Below, in pieces: positions 25,725-36,300 of a DNA stretch of 40,958 nt; the stretch's first letter is position 1, and every line of letters begins with the position of its first letter. The stretch spans positions 1 to 40,958 of the forward strand of contig NZ_LZJN01000104.1 in the NCBI RefSeq assembly GCF_001667735.1, read 5' to 3'. The stretch comes from Mycobacterium sp. E183 (GTDB lineage: Bacteria > Actinomycetota > Actinomycetes > Mycobacteriales > Mycobacteriaceae). Position numbers and translations under genes: made by a program. The notes beneath the pieces are model-generated. The model did not search any database. It saw only the letters and a program-made list of their open reading frames with translations, and was not told the DNA's origin.

Positions 25725-26021
25725 TCAGAAGCACCCGCTCACATGGACTCGCCGTCCGCCCCCGACGCAGACATTCACGGGCGGCGGTGGGGGCGGAAAA
25801 TCCTGCGGCAGTGGCGCATAGGCGTCCGGCGGTGGCACATTGGCGTTGACGGTGTCGGCAATGTCCGTGCATCCGCTCACTGAAACACGTCGGCCGACGC
25901 TTGCGCACACGTCCGCGTTGGCCACCCCGGACGGCCGCACCACGGCGTACGTCTCAGGGATTGCGGCGAGGGCCAATACCGCTATCCCCCCTGCGGTCCA
26001 CGACCGTGCCCTGACATTCAT
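25725..26021 (-). CDS. Small secreted protein with duplicated RRVxVSGC motif
   Basis: This 98-residue protein comes from ATG 26021, chosen because gaggag lies six bases before it; ATG 26027 would directly touch that site. It has a signal sequence (MNVRARSWTAGG, hydrophobic to about residue 25, cleavage near ANA). The mature part has two similar Cys units, VCASVGRRVSVSGC and VCVGGGRRVHVSGCF, separated by a Pro-rich linker (VPPPDAYAPLPQDFPPPPPP). Four Cys suggest two disulfides. No family with known function was recognised. Confidence 0.72.
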   Translation of the reverse strand: MNVRARSWTAGGIAVLALAAIPETYAVVRPSGVANADVCASVGRRVSVSGCTDIADTVNANVPPPDAYAPLPQDFPPPPPPVNVCVGGGRRVHVSGCF

Positions 26022-26087
26022 CGGCATCTCCTCGTTCTGACCGGCGGCGAATTAGGGGCCGCAACACGATTACGTGCCCGACCCGAC

Positions 26088-26492
26088 TCAGGGAGTCGCG
26101 CCGCCCTGCCCGAGTAGCGGGGTCCACTGGCAACGCTGCCTGATATCGGCAAGCGGCTGACGGATGTTCTCAAGATCGGCCTGCTCCTGGGGGTTGGCGT
26201 TGAAGTACTGCTGCACCTCGTCGCGGATCTGGTCCTTGGGCCGATCCTGCAGGTCGGTGTAGAAGCCGTTCAAGTCCGGATGCGTGAACAGGTAGGTAGA
26301 GAGCGACGCGGCCACGCCAGCCGCGACGCCGGCGACGTCCGCCGCCGTGCAGTTGGCGGGTCGAGGCGCCGGATCAGCCGCGGCGGTCCCCGCGCCAGCG
26401 CATACCAGCGTGCCGCTGATCGCGCCTGCTCCGATCAGCCCGACCAGCAACCGGCGCGCTCCGTTCAAAGTGAGTCGAGGTGCAGTTGGCAT
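26088..26492 (-). CDS. Hemophore-related (Rv0203-type) secreted protein
   Basis: This 134-residue exported protein has a signal peptide (MPTAPRLTLNGARRLLVGLI, ending in TAAADP). The mature domain resembles the mycobacterial hemophore/heme-binding family: NCTAADVAGVAAGVAASLST, YLFTHPDLNGFYTDLQ, YFNANPQEQADLENIRQP and a final R-x-R-C. The two Cys are probably bridged. The longer frame to 26558 was rejected because its extra residues have no signal character. By family it may carry heme for iron uptake; the heme ligands cannot be assigned with certainty. No MmpL heme transporter is adjacent. Confidence 0.8.
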   Translation of the reverse strand: MPTAPRLTLNGARRLLVGLIGAGAISGTLVCAGAGTAAADPAPRPANCTAADVAGVAAGVAASLSTYLFTHPDLNGFYTDLQDRPKDQIRDEVQQYFNANPQEQADLENIRQPLADIRQRCQWTPLLGQGGATP

Positions 26493-26630
26493 GGTGTTAA
26501 CTCTGGACCCGGATCGAGGTCGCTCACTCGGGCCGAAAGTCACTATTAGCGCGGCCAACCGTCACCCAGGAGCCGGAGACGGCGGACTGGCGGCCGGGGG
26601 CTGCAGACACCGCTTGGCGTCCGGGGCAAT

Positions 26631-27338
26631 TCAGCTGGATGCGTCGGCGGGCAACAGCGAGCGAGTGATCCGACCGCTCTGGAAACGAATTTGATGTGCG
26701 GGACGGCGCAGTGCCTCAACCGCGGTGTCTGGGTGAACGATGACTCCGCCACCGGACGGAATCCCGAGCCCGGTGGCGGCTCCGTTCAGAGATTCGATCG
26801 TCCGCGACAGCCGAGCCCATTCGGTTCGCTCGTCGTGTGCGTCGACGACCATGGGAACGAGGTCGAACACGCCGAACAGCTCAGGTGCGGAAGATTGCGG
26901 CGTCTCGACGATTCCGTAGCGTCCCAGCTGGACCGCACCGGCCGAAACGCCCACCAGGAGCGCGCCGTGGGTATACCGGTCCAGAATCGCCCCTTTCATG
27001 CCGGTCTTCTCGAAGGTGTCCCAGCCCAGGCGCACGTCCCCGCCGGCGAGGATGATCAACTGGGCGCTCGCCAGGAAGTTGCGATCGTCGGGGCCGAAGG
27101 ACGAATCGATCATGCGGCGAGTGGTGATTCCAATCGCATCCATGGCCGCCTCGAAGATCTCGTAGTACTCCGGACGATCTCCGTTGGAGGCGCCGATGTA
27201 TGCGGCGCTCAGGGGGTTGGCTCGGGCCAATCCGTCGACGGCCGCCTCGAGGAGCAGCCGGTCCCGCTGTTTCCAAAAGAGCAGCTGACTGTCCGCCAGG
27301 AGATAGAGCGGTTGTTGTCGGGGCGCCGTGTCACCCAC
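26631..27338 (-). CDS. Cyanophycinase-like peptidase S51 family protein
   Basis: This 235-residue protein has a class I glutamine-amidotransferase-like fold of the S51 group. The nucleophile elbow is VGVSAGAVQLG with Ser132. AGGD (98-101) forms the oxyanion-side turn. VVDAHDER carries the D-x-H (166-168) found in cyanophycinases. S51 enzymes cut Asp-containing peptides or the beta-Asp-Arg bond of cyanophycin. GTG 27338 lies inside the end of the giant gene: the sequence GTGGGTGA contains both the start and the TGA, an 8-base overlap. This strongly suggests translational coupling. No cyanophycin synthetase is in the window, so the substrate is open; it may be an acidic peptide. Confidence 0.8.
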   Translation of the reverse strand: MGDTAPRQQPLYLLADSQLLFWKQRDRLLLEAAVDGLARANPLSAAYIGASNGDRPEYYEIFEAAMDAIGITTRRMIDSSFGPDDRNFLASAQLIILAGGDVRLGWDTFEKTGMKGAILDRYTHGALLVGVSAGAVQLGRYGIVETPQSSAPELFGVFDLVPMVVDAHDERTEWARLSRTIESLNGAATGLGIPSGGGVIVHPDTAVEALRRPAHQIRFQSGRITRSLLPADASS

Positions 27339-30300
27339 CGTCGGGCCTGATCGCGGTGACCTCGTTGAACCGCGCGAGGGCCGCGTCGAGGTCCGCCTCG
27401 TCGAAGATTTCGCAGCGGTCGATAAGGTCACCGTCGACCGTCTGGACTTCTATGCCCCGCCACTCGGCGTCGAACCCATCCTGTGAAACACCCTGAGCCA
27501 CATGGGAGCAGACCATGCCGAGGTCAGTCAATCGATGGACGGCTTCGATGCGGAAGGTGAGGTCGGTGGTCAGTTGCCACAGCGAACGCAGGGATGCGTT
27601 CAGGCCGCCTTCCTCAAATATCCCCGGGCGTCGGTGATCGACATTCACCCAATCCGGCGTCGTCGGAAACAGCTCGCGCCGGTTCATCGCGGCGTAGGAG
27701 CCTGCGATGACCGACCAAGTGTGCGCGTGCGGGGCCGCTTCACCGGCGAGGTAGCGGGCATCTAGTTCTTCGAAGGCGGCGTCGATGTCGTCGGGATCAA
27801 AGAAGACGTGGGCCGAAATGCGCAGGTCCGCGTCGAGCTCCGCGACTCCAAGCATTTCGATGACGAACTCTCCATGCTCGAGGTCGGAGTTGAAAGATCG
27901 AACGATAATGAGGGCGAGCCGCTCCCCGCGAGTCGCAATGACCGTCAGCGTCACGTGTGCCAAGCCCTGGGCGAGGGCTTGCATGTTCGCGATGACGACG
28001 TCCCGACCGTCCCATAAGCCGACATTCACCACTCGGCGGCGGTCGTCGACAACGCTTTCGCCAGAGAGGATTTCGGCCACAGCTGCCCAGTCGCGAGCCG
28101 CCGAGTGCGCGAAGAGCCACTCTTCTGCCCGGCTTGCCGCATTCTCTAGGCTCGGTCTTGGCCGGCTCAGCTCGTCAAAGCGCGCGAGGGCGGCGTCAAC
28201 GTCCACATCATCGAACATCTCGCAGCGATCGACCCTGTCTCCCCGGAAAGTGAAAAAGACGACCTCTCGCCACTCCGCGTCGAAGCCGTCCTGGGAGGTG
28301 CCATACCCGGTATGAGTAATGACGGCTCCAGCGTTTGTCAGCCGGTGCACCGTCTCGATGCGCATCTTGAGATCGGGTGCGACATCCCAGGTGGCTTGGA
28401 CATACGGGACGATGTTGCCCGGCTCGAACGTTATGCCGCGCCGATGGTCGATGTTGACGAAATCCGGCGTGGTCGGCGGCATCTCGTGCCGGTTGAGCCC
28501 CGCGTACGTCTGCGCCATGAGCGACCACGTGTGCCCTTCATACGCCGCCTCGCCTGCGAGGTAGCGGGCATCGAGTTCTTCGAATGCGGCGTCTAATTCG
28601 TCGAGATCGAACAGGATGCGTGTCGCAATCCGGTTTTCGGCATCCAGCTCGACAATGCAGAGCAGCTCGACGTTGAAGTCTTCGGGCCCTTCGTCCAGCG
28701 AGAATCGCGTACGTCTGAGGAGAAGTCTTTCGCCGCGGGTCGCGATGATAATCGATGTGACGTGGGTGACCCCGATCTCGGAAAGGCTTCGCATGTTTGC
28801 GACGTCAGAATCTCGGCCTCGCCGAATGCCGGCGTTCACGGTCCGCCGGCGGTCGTCATTGGCCACGTCATCAGCCAGCATCGCCCCCAGGGCTTTCCAG
28901 TCACCTGCCGCGATGTACCCCCAGAACTGTTGATCGGCACGGGTTGCCGCGTTTTCCAATCGCCGCGGCTGCTGGTGCAGTTCGTCGAAGCGTGCGATGG
29001 CGGCGTCGAGTTCCGTCTCGTCGAAGACTTCGTATCGGCTGAGCAGATCACCTTCGAAGGTGAAGATGGTGATCGTTTGCCACTCGGCGTCGAAGCCTTG
29101 TTGTGAAGTCCCCTTCACCACTTGCGTGGCGACGGCTCCGAGTTCGGTCAGCCGATGCACACTCTCGACGTAGACGTGTACCTGCGGAAGAAGATCCAGA
29201 TTGGCGCGAACAGTTGCGGCCAGATCGGCGCCCTCGATCGTCACGCCCCGGCGATGGTCGATGTATACGACATCCGGCGTCATCGCGGGAAGTTCGTGCC
29301 GGTTGAACTGGGTGTGGCCCTGGGCGACCAGCGACCACACGTGCGCGTGGGTGGCCGCTTCGCCGGCGATGTACCGGGCTTCGAGCTCGGCCACGGCGCC
29401 GTCGAAGTCGTCGGCATCGAAGATGGAGTGAACAATCATCCGGTTGTCCCCGTCGATCTCCACGACGCCGACCATATCCGCACTGATCTCCCCGGGCTCA
29501 CATCCCAGGGCGGAGGACCAAATACGAGTGAGGGCAAGGCGTTGCCCGCGAACCGCGAGGACCGTCGAGACAATGCGCTCGAATCCGACCTCAGCCACTG
29601 CTCGCAAGTTTGCGATATTGATATCTCGCCCGCGTAGTACACCGGAGTTGACCACCCGACGGTTGTCTTGCGACACAGCATTTTCGGCGAGTACCTCGGT
29701 CATCGCGGTCCAGTCTCGCGTCGTGAGGCAGTCCCAAAACCGTTCGCTCACCTGGCTTGCCGCATTGACCGGGCGGTGCGACCGCGACTGCAGCTCATCG
29801 AATCGGGTAAGTGCGGCGCCGAGGTCCGCTTCGTCGAACACCTCGCAATGTTTGAGCATGTCGCCATCAACGATCAAAAAGAGGATCTCTCGCCACTCGG
29901 CGTCGAAGCCGTCCGGCGAGGTCCCGTTCGCAGCGTGGGTGACGACGGCGCCTTGCCGATTCAACCGATGCACCGCGGCAATTCGGATGGTCAGATCAGG
30001 CGTCTGATCCAACGCGCTACGGAGGAATTCGACCAGCTGGCCTGGCGCCCACGCCGCACCTCGCCGATGATCGACATCTGCGAAGTCGGTTGTCATCATT
30101 GGTAGTTGACGCCGGTTGATCGCTGCGTACGCCTCCACGATGGCAGACCATGTGCGCTCGCAGGCGGCCGCTTCGCCGGCGAGGTAGCGCGCATCGAGCT
30201 CAGAGAAGGCCGAATCGACGTCATCGGGATCGAATACGACGGTCGCGGCGCATCGATTGTCGTCGTCGATCTCGACGACACCGAGTGCCGCAGCTTGAAA

Positions 30301-33300
30301 TGGTGCGGGTACTGCGTCTTGGCTCGCGAACGTGAAACGGAAGAGCACGAGGTTCTTTCCGCGAGTCGCAACGACGGCCGCGCGCACATCACTCATCCAG
30401 ACCTCTGCGGTGGCCCGCCAATTCTCCATCTCGATATCACGACCGCGTCGGATTCCGGCATTGATGACGGAGCGGCGGTCGTCTGAGAAGAAGTCAGCCG
30501 CGATTAGTTCCGCCATGGCCTCCCAGTTGTGGCTGGCAAAATGTGTCAGGAACTGCTGGACGACCCGGCTTGCCGCATTCTCTGCCGAAGGTGGCGGCTG
30601 GCTGAGCTGATCGAACTGCTCGATCGCGGCGTCCAAGTCCGTCTCGTCGAAGAGCTCGCACCGCGTGAGTTGGTCGCCATCGACTACGAGTAGTTGAATC
30701 ATGCGCCATTCGACATCCAAGCCGTCAGGTGAAAATCCTTGCGAGTCAATGGTGACGACCGCTCCGGCTTTGTTGAGCTGGTGCACTGTTTCGATCGTGA
30801 CGCGGAAGTCCGGGGTGAGATCGAAGAAGTTTTGCAGAGCAGGGTTCAGCTCGCCGGACGCGAACGGCGTGCCCCTCCGGTGGTCGACGATGAGCCAGTC
30901 CACGGGGGTGAGTTCATGACGGTTGAACATCGCGTAGATGTTCGTGATCACCGACCACGTGTGCGCGTGAGCTCTCGCCTCGCCGGCGGAATACCGTGCC
31001 TCAAGCTCTGCAAAGGCAGAGTCGATGTCTTCCGGGTCGAAGGAGACGAGCGCGACGATCCGACCGTCCGTGCTTATTTCGATGATGGAGAATCCCTGCA
31101 GCTGGAACTCCGCGGTCGTCTGTCCTTGTCCCACGAAGAGGAAACGAAGGAGCGCAAGGTGTTCTCCACGGGTAGCGACGACGGACCGCCTCACGTTAGT
31201 GGCCAGGATGTCGGCAGTGCCACGCCAATTCGCTATCTCGGCGTCTCGGCCATGTCGATTCCCTAAGTTCACGACCCTACGGCGATCTTCTGAGGTCATG
31301 TCTTCCACGAGCAGCTGCGCCATTGCATCCCAGTTGGTGGCCGCATAATGCGCCAGGAAGTGCTCGGCCACCCGGCTCGCCGCATTCTCCAGCCGCTGCG
31401 TTGGACTGGTGAGTTCCTCAAACCTCGCAATCGCGGCGTCGAGGTCCGCCTCGTCGAAGACTTCGGAGCGGCTGACGAGGTCACCGTTGACCGTCACCAG
31501 GCTGATTCCTCGCCATTCAGCGTCGAAACCCTCGCGGGAGGTTCCATGCGCGACATGGGTGTAAACCGCTCCCGCGTCGCTCAGCCGATGCACCGCCTCG
31601 GGATAGGTTCGAATTCTTTGGTCGAGATCCCATCCCGCGCTGACGTATTCAATCAGCTCACCGGGGGCGTGAGCTGTCCCTCGGCGATGATCGACGCTCG
31701 CGAAATCGGCTGTGGTGGCTGGCAGTTCGTGTCGGTTGAGTGCGGCGCAGCCCTTTATGATGACCGACCAGGTGCGCGCATGGGCGGCCGCTTCGCCTGC
31801 AATGTAACGGGAATCTAGCTCTGCCAAGGCAGCGTGAATGTCGTCGGTATCGAAGAAGACGACTGAGGTGATCAACCCGTTGGAATTGAGTTCGAGCACG
31901 CCGACCACTTCGGTGAGAAATGCGTCGAGGCCGTCATCGCGATCGGCGAAGCGCAGGCGCATAAGGGTAAGTCGCGTGCCGCGAGTCGCCACCAGGGTTG
32001 CCGTCACGCTCGCGGGCCAGAGACCGGCGACTGTCCTCATGTCGGCGATCTGAGCGTCTTGACCATATTGGGGGCCCGCGCCTACAACACGACGGCGATC
32101 GTCGTATACGAGGTTGCCGTCCAGCATCGTCGCCATCGCGTCCCAGTCGCCGGCGGCGAAGAACGCCAGATACCGCCGACCGGCTTGGGTGGCGGCGTTT
32201 TCCAACTGGCGCGCCGGCAGGCTGAGCTGATCGAAGCGGGCAAGCGCGGCGTCGACGTCGGTTTCGTCGAAAAGCTCGGTGCGGCTGATCCGGTCGCCGT
32301 CAAAGGTCACAACGTCAACGACCTGCCACTCCGCATCGAAACCCTCTGGCGAGGTCCCGATGGCCACGTGCGTTAACACCGCGCCGAGATCGCTCAGCCG
32401 GTGCACAGCCGCCATGTAGATCCTGGACTGTGGCGAGAGTTCCCAACTGGCAAGGAGGTACGCGGCTAAATCACTCGGACCGATTGGGGCGAGTCGTCGG
32501 TGGTCGATGCTCACCCAGTCGGGCGTCACGGCAGGGATTTCCCGCCGGTTCAACGCCGCGAAGGCTTCGGTAATTAGGGACCAGGCGTGCGCGTGGGCGG
32601 CCGCGTCACCGGCGAGGTAGCGCGCGTCGAGCTCCGCCATGGCGGCGGCGTAGTCCTCGAGATCGAAGACGACCCGTGCCGACACCTTCCCGTCGGCGTT
32701 GAGCTCGAAAACGTCGTACACATCGGTGTGAAACGCCTCCGGCCCCGTGTCCCGACCCCACGTTTGACTACGGCAGAGCGCCAAGCGGTCGCCTCGGGTG
32801 GCGATGACGTCAGACGTCATGGTTTTGACGCCGATTTCGACCGTTGCCGCCATCTCTTCGAGAGTGGCCTGACGGCCTTCTCGGGTACCGGAATTCACCG
32901 TCCGACGACGGTCGTCATTGGAAATGTCCTCGGCCAGAAGGCCCGATATCGTGTCCCAATCGCGCGCCGCAAAAAGCGTTTCCAAGCGTTTGTGCGTTTG
33001 GCTTGCCGCGTTCTCGAGCTGCACTGTCGGCTGGCCCAGCTGGTCGAACCGCGCGAGCGCGAATTCCAGGTCTTCCTCGTCGAATAACTCGCAGCGGTTG
33101 ATCGCGTCGCCTTCGACGGTCAGAAGGAAGAGTTCCCGCCACTCGGCTTCGAAGCCCTCCTGTGACGTTCCGTGCGTCACGTGGGTGAGTATGGCTCCGA
33201 GCTCGGTAAGTCGATGGACGGCCTCGATGTGGGTCGCGCCGTCTTGAGCGAGCTGCCACGCGGCGCGGACGTAGGCGATCAGGTCACCGGGTGCGAACGC

Positions 33301-36300
33301 CGCCCCCCTGCGATGGTCGATGCTGACGAAGTCCGCTGTTGTCGCCGGCATCTCGAATCTGTTGAGCGCGGCGTAGGCCTCCGTGATCACCGTCCAGGTG
33401 TGCGCGTGGGCGGCGGCGTCGCCGGCGAGGTAACGCGCGTCGAGTTCGGCGAGGGCGGCATCGACGTCGTCGACGTCGTAGACAATTACCGCCGTAATCC
33501 GCCCCCCGGAATCGACCCCGACGATGTTGAGGGCATCGTTTTGAATCGTCTCTGGGTCGCTGCCCGACGCGCGCATCCGCAAGAGCGTGAGCGACGTGCC
33601 GCGGGTCGCCAGGACCTGAACCATCTTCAGCGTGAAGCCGACATCGACCAACGCCCGCACGTCTTCGATCCCGGCACTGCGTCCAAGCCGGAGACCGGCA
33701 TTCACCACACGCCGGCGGTCGTTGTAGAACAAATCGTCGGCCACTATCGCGGTGATCGCGACCCAGTCGCGAGCCGCCAGCAGATGCATCAGGCGCTCGT
33801 AGGTTTGGCTCGCCGCGTTTTCCGGCCGTGGTGCGGACCGAGTGAGCTTCTGGAACGTGTCGACCGCCGCGTCGAGGTCCGTCTCTTCGAAAACCTCTAC
33901 CCGACTGATCATTTCGCCGTCGACCAGCATCAGGTCGACGCCGCGCCATTCCGCCGTGAAGCCGTCGCGTGATGTTCCATGTCCTGCCCACGTGAAAACG
34001 GCGCCGAGGTCGTTGACGCGATGCTCTGTTTCGACGTAGATGTCGAGCTGTTGGTCGAGATCCCAGCCCGCACGGATGTACTCCAGACCCTCACCGGGCG
34101 CAAACGTCGCCACCCGACGGTGGTCGATAGTCACCGCGTCCGATGTTGCGGCCGGCAGTTCGCGCCGATTATGGGCAGTGAGAGCCCCGGTCACCACCGA
34201 CCATGTGCGCGCGTACGTGGCCCCTTCGCCGCCAATGAAGCGTGCGTCGAGTTCGGCGACTGCGGACTCGATGTCTTCGAGGTCGAACGTGGCGACGTTC
34301 GCGATCCGGTCATCGGCATCGATCTCGACGACGTTGAGGGCGTCGTTTTCAACGGCCCCGGGGTCGCGGCCGGAGGCCCGAGTGCGGGCGAGCACCAGAC
34401 GCTTCCCGCGGATCGCCACGGCGCTCACCATCGAGATCGTGAAGCCGACTTCGGCGGCCGCCTGCAGATCTCGCACGACTGCACTTCGACTGTATTGAGT
34501 CTCGGCACTCACGACCCGCCGGTGATCGATGCCGACGTAGTCGTCGGCGACGGTGTCCGCCAGTGCATCCCAGTCGCGGGTCGCGAAGTGCGACCAAACA
34601 TGCTCGAACACCAGGGCCGCCGTGTTCTCCAAACGCCGCGTGGGGGGCCGCTCCGCTTGGAACCGGGCTTCGAGCTCGGCCATTGCGGTATCGATGTCGT
34701 CGATGTCGAACCAGACGTGCAGCCCGATTCGTCCGTCATCGTCGAGGCCGAACAATTGCAGCGAGTCGTCGCGCGGCGCACCGGGACTGGTGTCCGCCAT
34801 GTGCACTTCCAATCGCGTGAGCGCCAGCCGCTCACCGCGCACGGCGATAGTTGCGTGACCGTGCCATACACCGCCCAGCGCGCGCGTGCTCCTGACGACA
34901 TCGTTGACCCATTGGGAAGGCGTGACCACTGTGCGGGGGAATCCGACGACCTTGCGCCGACTCTCGAGGACGATCTCGGGCGCGAGTCGTCGCTCAGTTT
35001 CCTCCCAGGCTTCCCGGTCGATTGCGGCGTCCATTTCGCGCACCGAGCGGACGCATTCGTTGTCAAGTTCGACGGACGGTGGCGCTTCTTGCGGCGCTTG
35101 GGGAACCGCGACGACACGATCGCCGACCAGGCCGCGCGCCCGGTCGGCAAGCGCGGCAGCGCCCTTGCGTTCGTACAATTCGACTGCCCGCTGTGCGGCG
35201 GCACGCGCACCCGCGACGTCGCCGGCCGCACCCAAGGCGGTTGCCAGCGCAAGGCATGCGTCGCCGTGATCGACCAAAGCGTCGGTGCGCTCGGCCAGCG
35301 CGACGGCCTCCTGGGCCAGCCGCCGCGCCTCGTCGTGGTCACCGCCGCGCGACAGCAGCCGTGCTCGAAGCGTGCGCCAGGCGATCGACGCCTTCAACGC
35401 GTGACCGGCCAGACGCTCGCTCTCCGCACACAACTCGTTCGCCTCGGCATCCCGGTCGAGCGCCAGGCACGTGCGGCCCAGCAACGCCGCGGTCTCGGCG
35501 GTGTCGGCATCGAGACCCATGCGACGAAAACCGTTGTAGGCCTTGCGCAGGTACGCCTCGGCCGCGGCCGGCTCCTCGACCACCAGCTCGACGATTCCGG
35601 CGAATTGCTCGACCTCGACGAGGGCATGGCGCAGGCCGAGCTCGGTGACCGTGCGGCGGGCCGAGTCGATCATGCGTCGCGCCGCCGCGGCCCGCCCGCG
35701 GAAGGCCTCCAACACCGCCTGGCAGCGTGTCGACGTCGCCTCGACCGCGGGCGAGTCGGTGGTGATGCGCAGCAGCCGCACCACGTCCAGGCACCGGCCT
35801 CCTGCGCGCGGCACCGGGTTGGGGCCCCAGAGCGCGGCGAGTGGCGCCTGGGCCAGCACCGCGTTCACCCGGCGGTGTTCGCGGGCGCGCCGCGCCGCGG
35901 TGAGGGCGTCGTCCAGGGCGATCTCACAGTCGCCGATCCTGCCCAGCCGGGCCAGGCACCCGGCACGAACGGTGTGCGCCTTCGCTTCTCCTGCGGCATC
36001 GCCCAATTCCGCCAGTTTGTTGGCGGCGGCGCCCACCGCGGCCTCGACCTCGTCGAGCCGCTCGGGGTGAATCAGCATCGACAATTGGCCGTCGAAGCAT
36101 GTCGCCCATGCCGCGAGTTGGGCGGAATCGACCGTGGCCGTTTGCAATTGAGCGACGGCACGGGCTGCCGACGCCACGTCACCCGCGGCCAGCAGGGCCT
36201 CGCAGCGCGCGGTCAGCAGTGCGGCAACCTGGTCGTCGCGGTCGGGCAGCTCGTCGTCGATCTCTTCCAGGGCGTGCAATGCGCGGTCGTAGAGGTCGGC

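Noticed and set aside
27331..27700. C-terminal LuxR helix-turn-helix on the giant protein
   Set aside because: Cyclase-ATPase regulators often end in a LuxR domain, but the last residues here are the B half of repeat unit 9 (FDEADLDAALARFNEV), with no helix-turn-helix.
27334..35064. CRISPR array or DNA-level satellite
   Set aside because: Units are about 810 bases, diverged at DNA level and in frame. The periodicity is of protein domains, not of short identical repeats with spacers.
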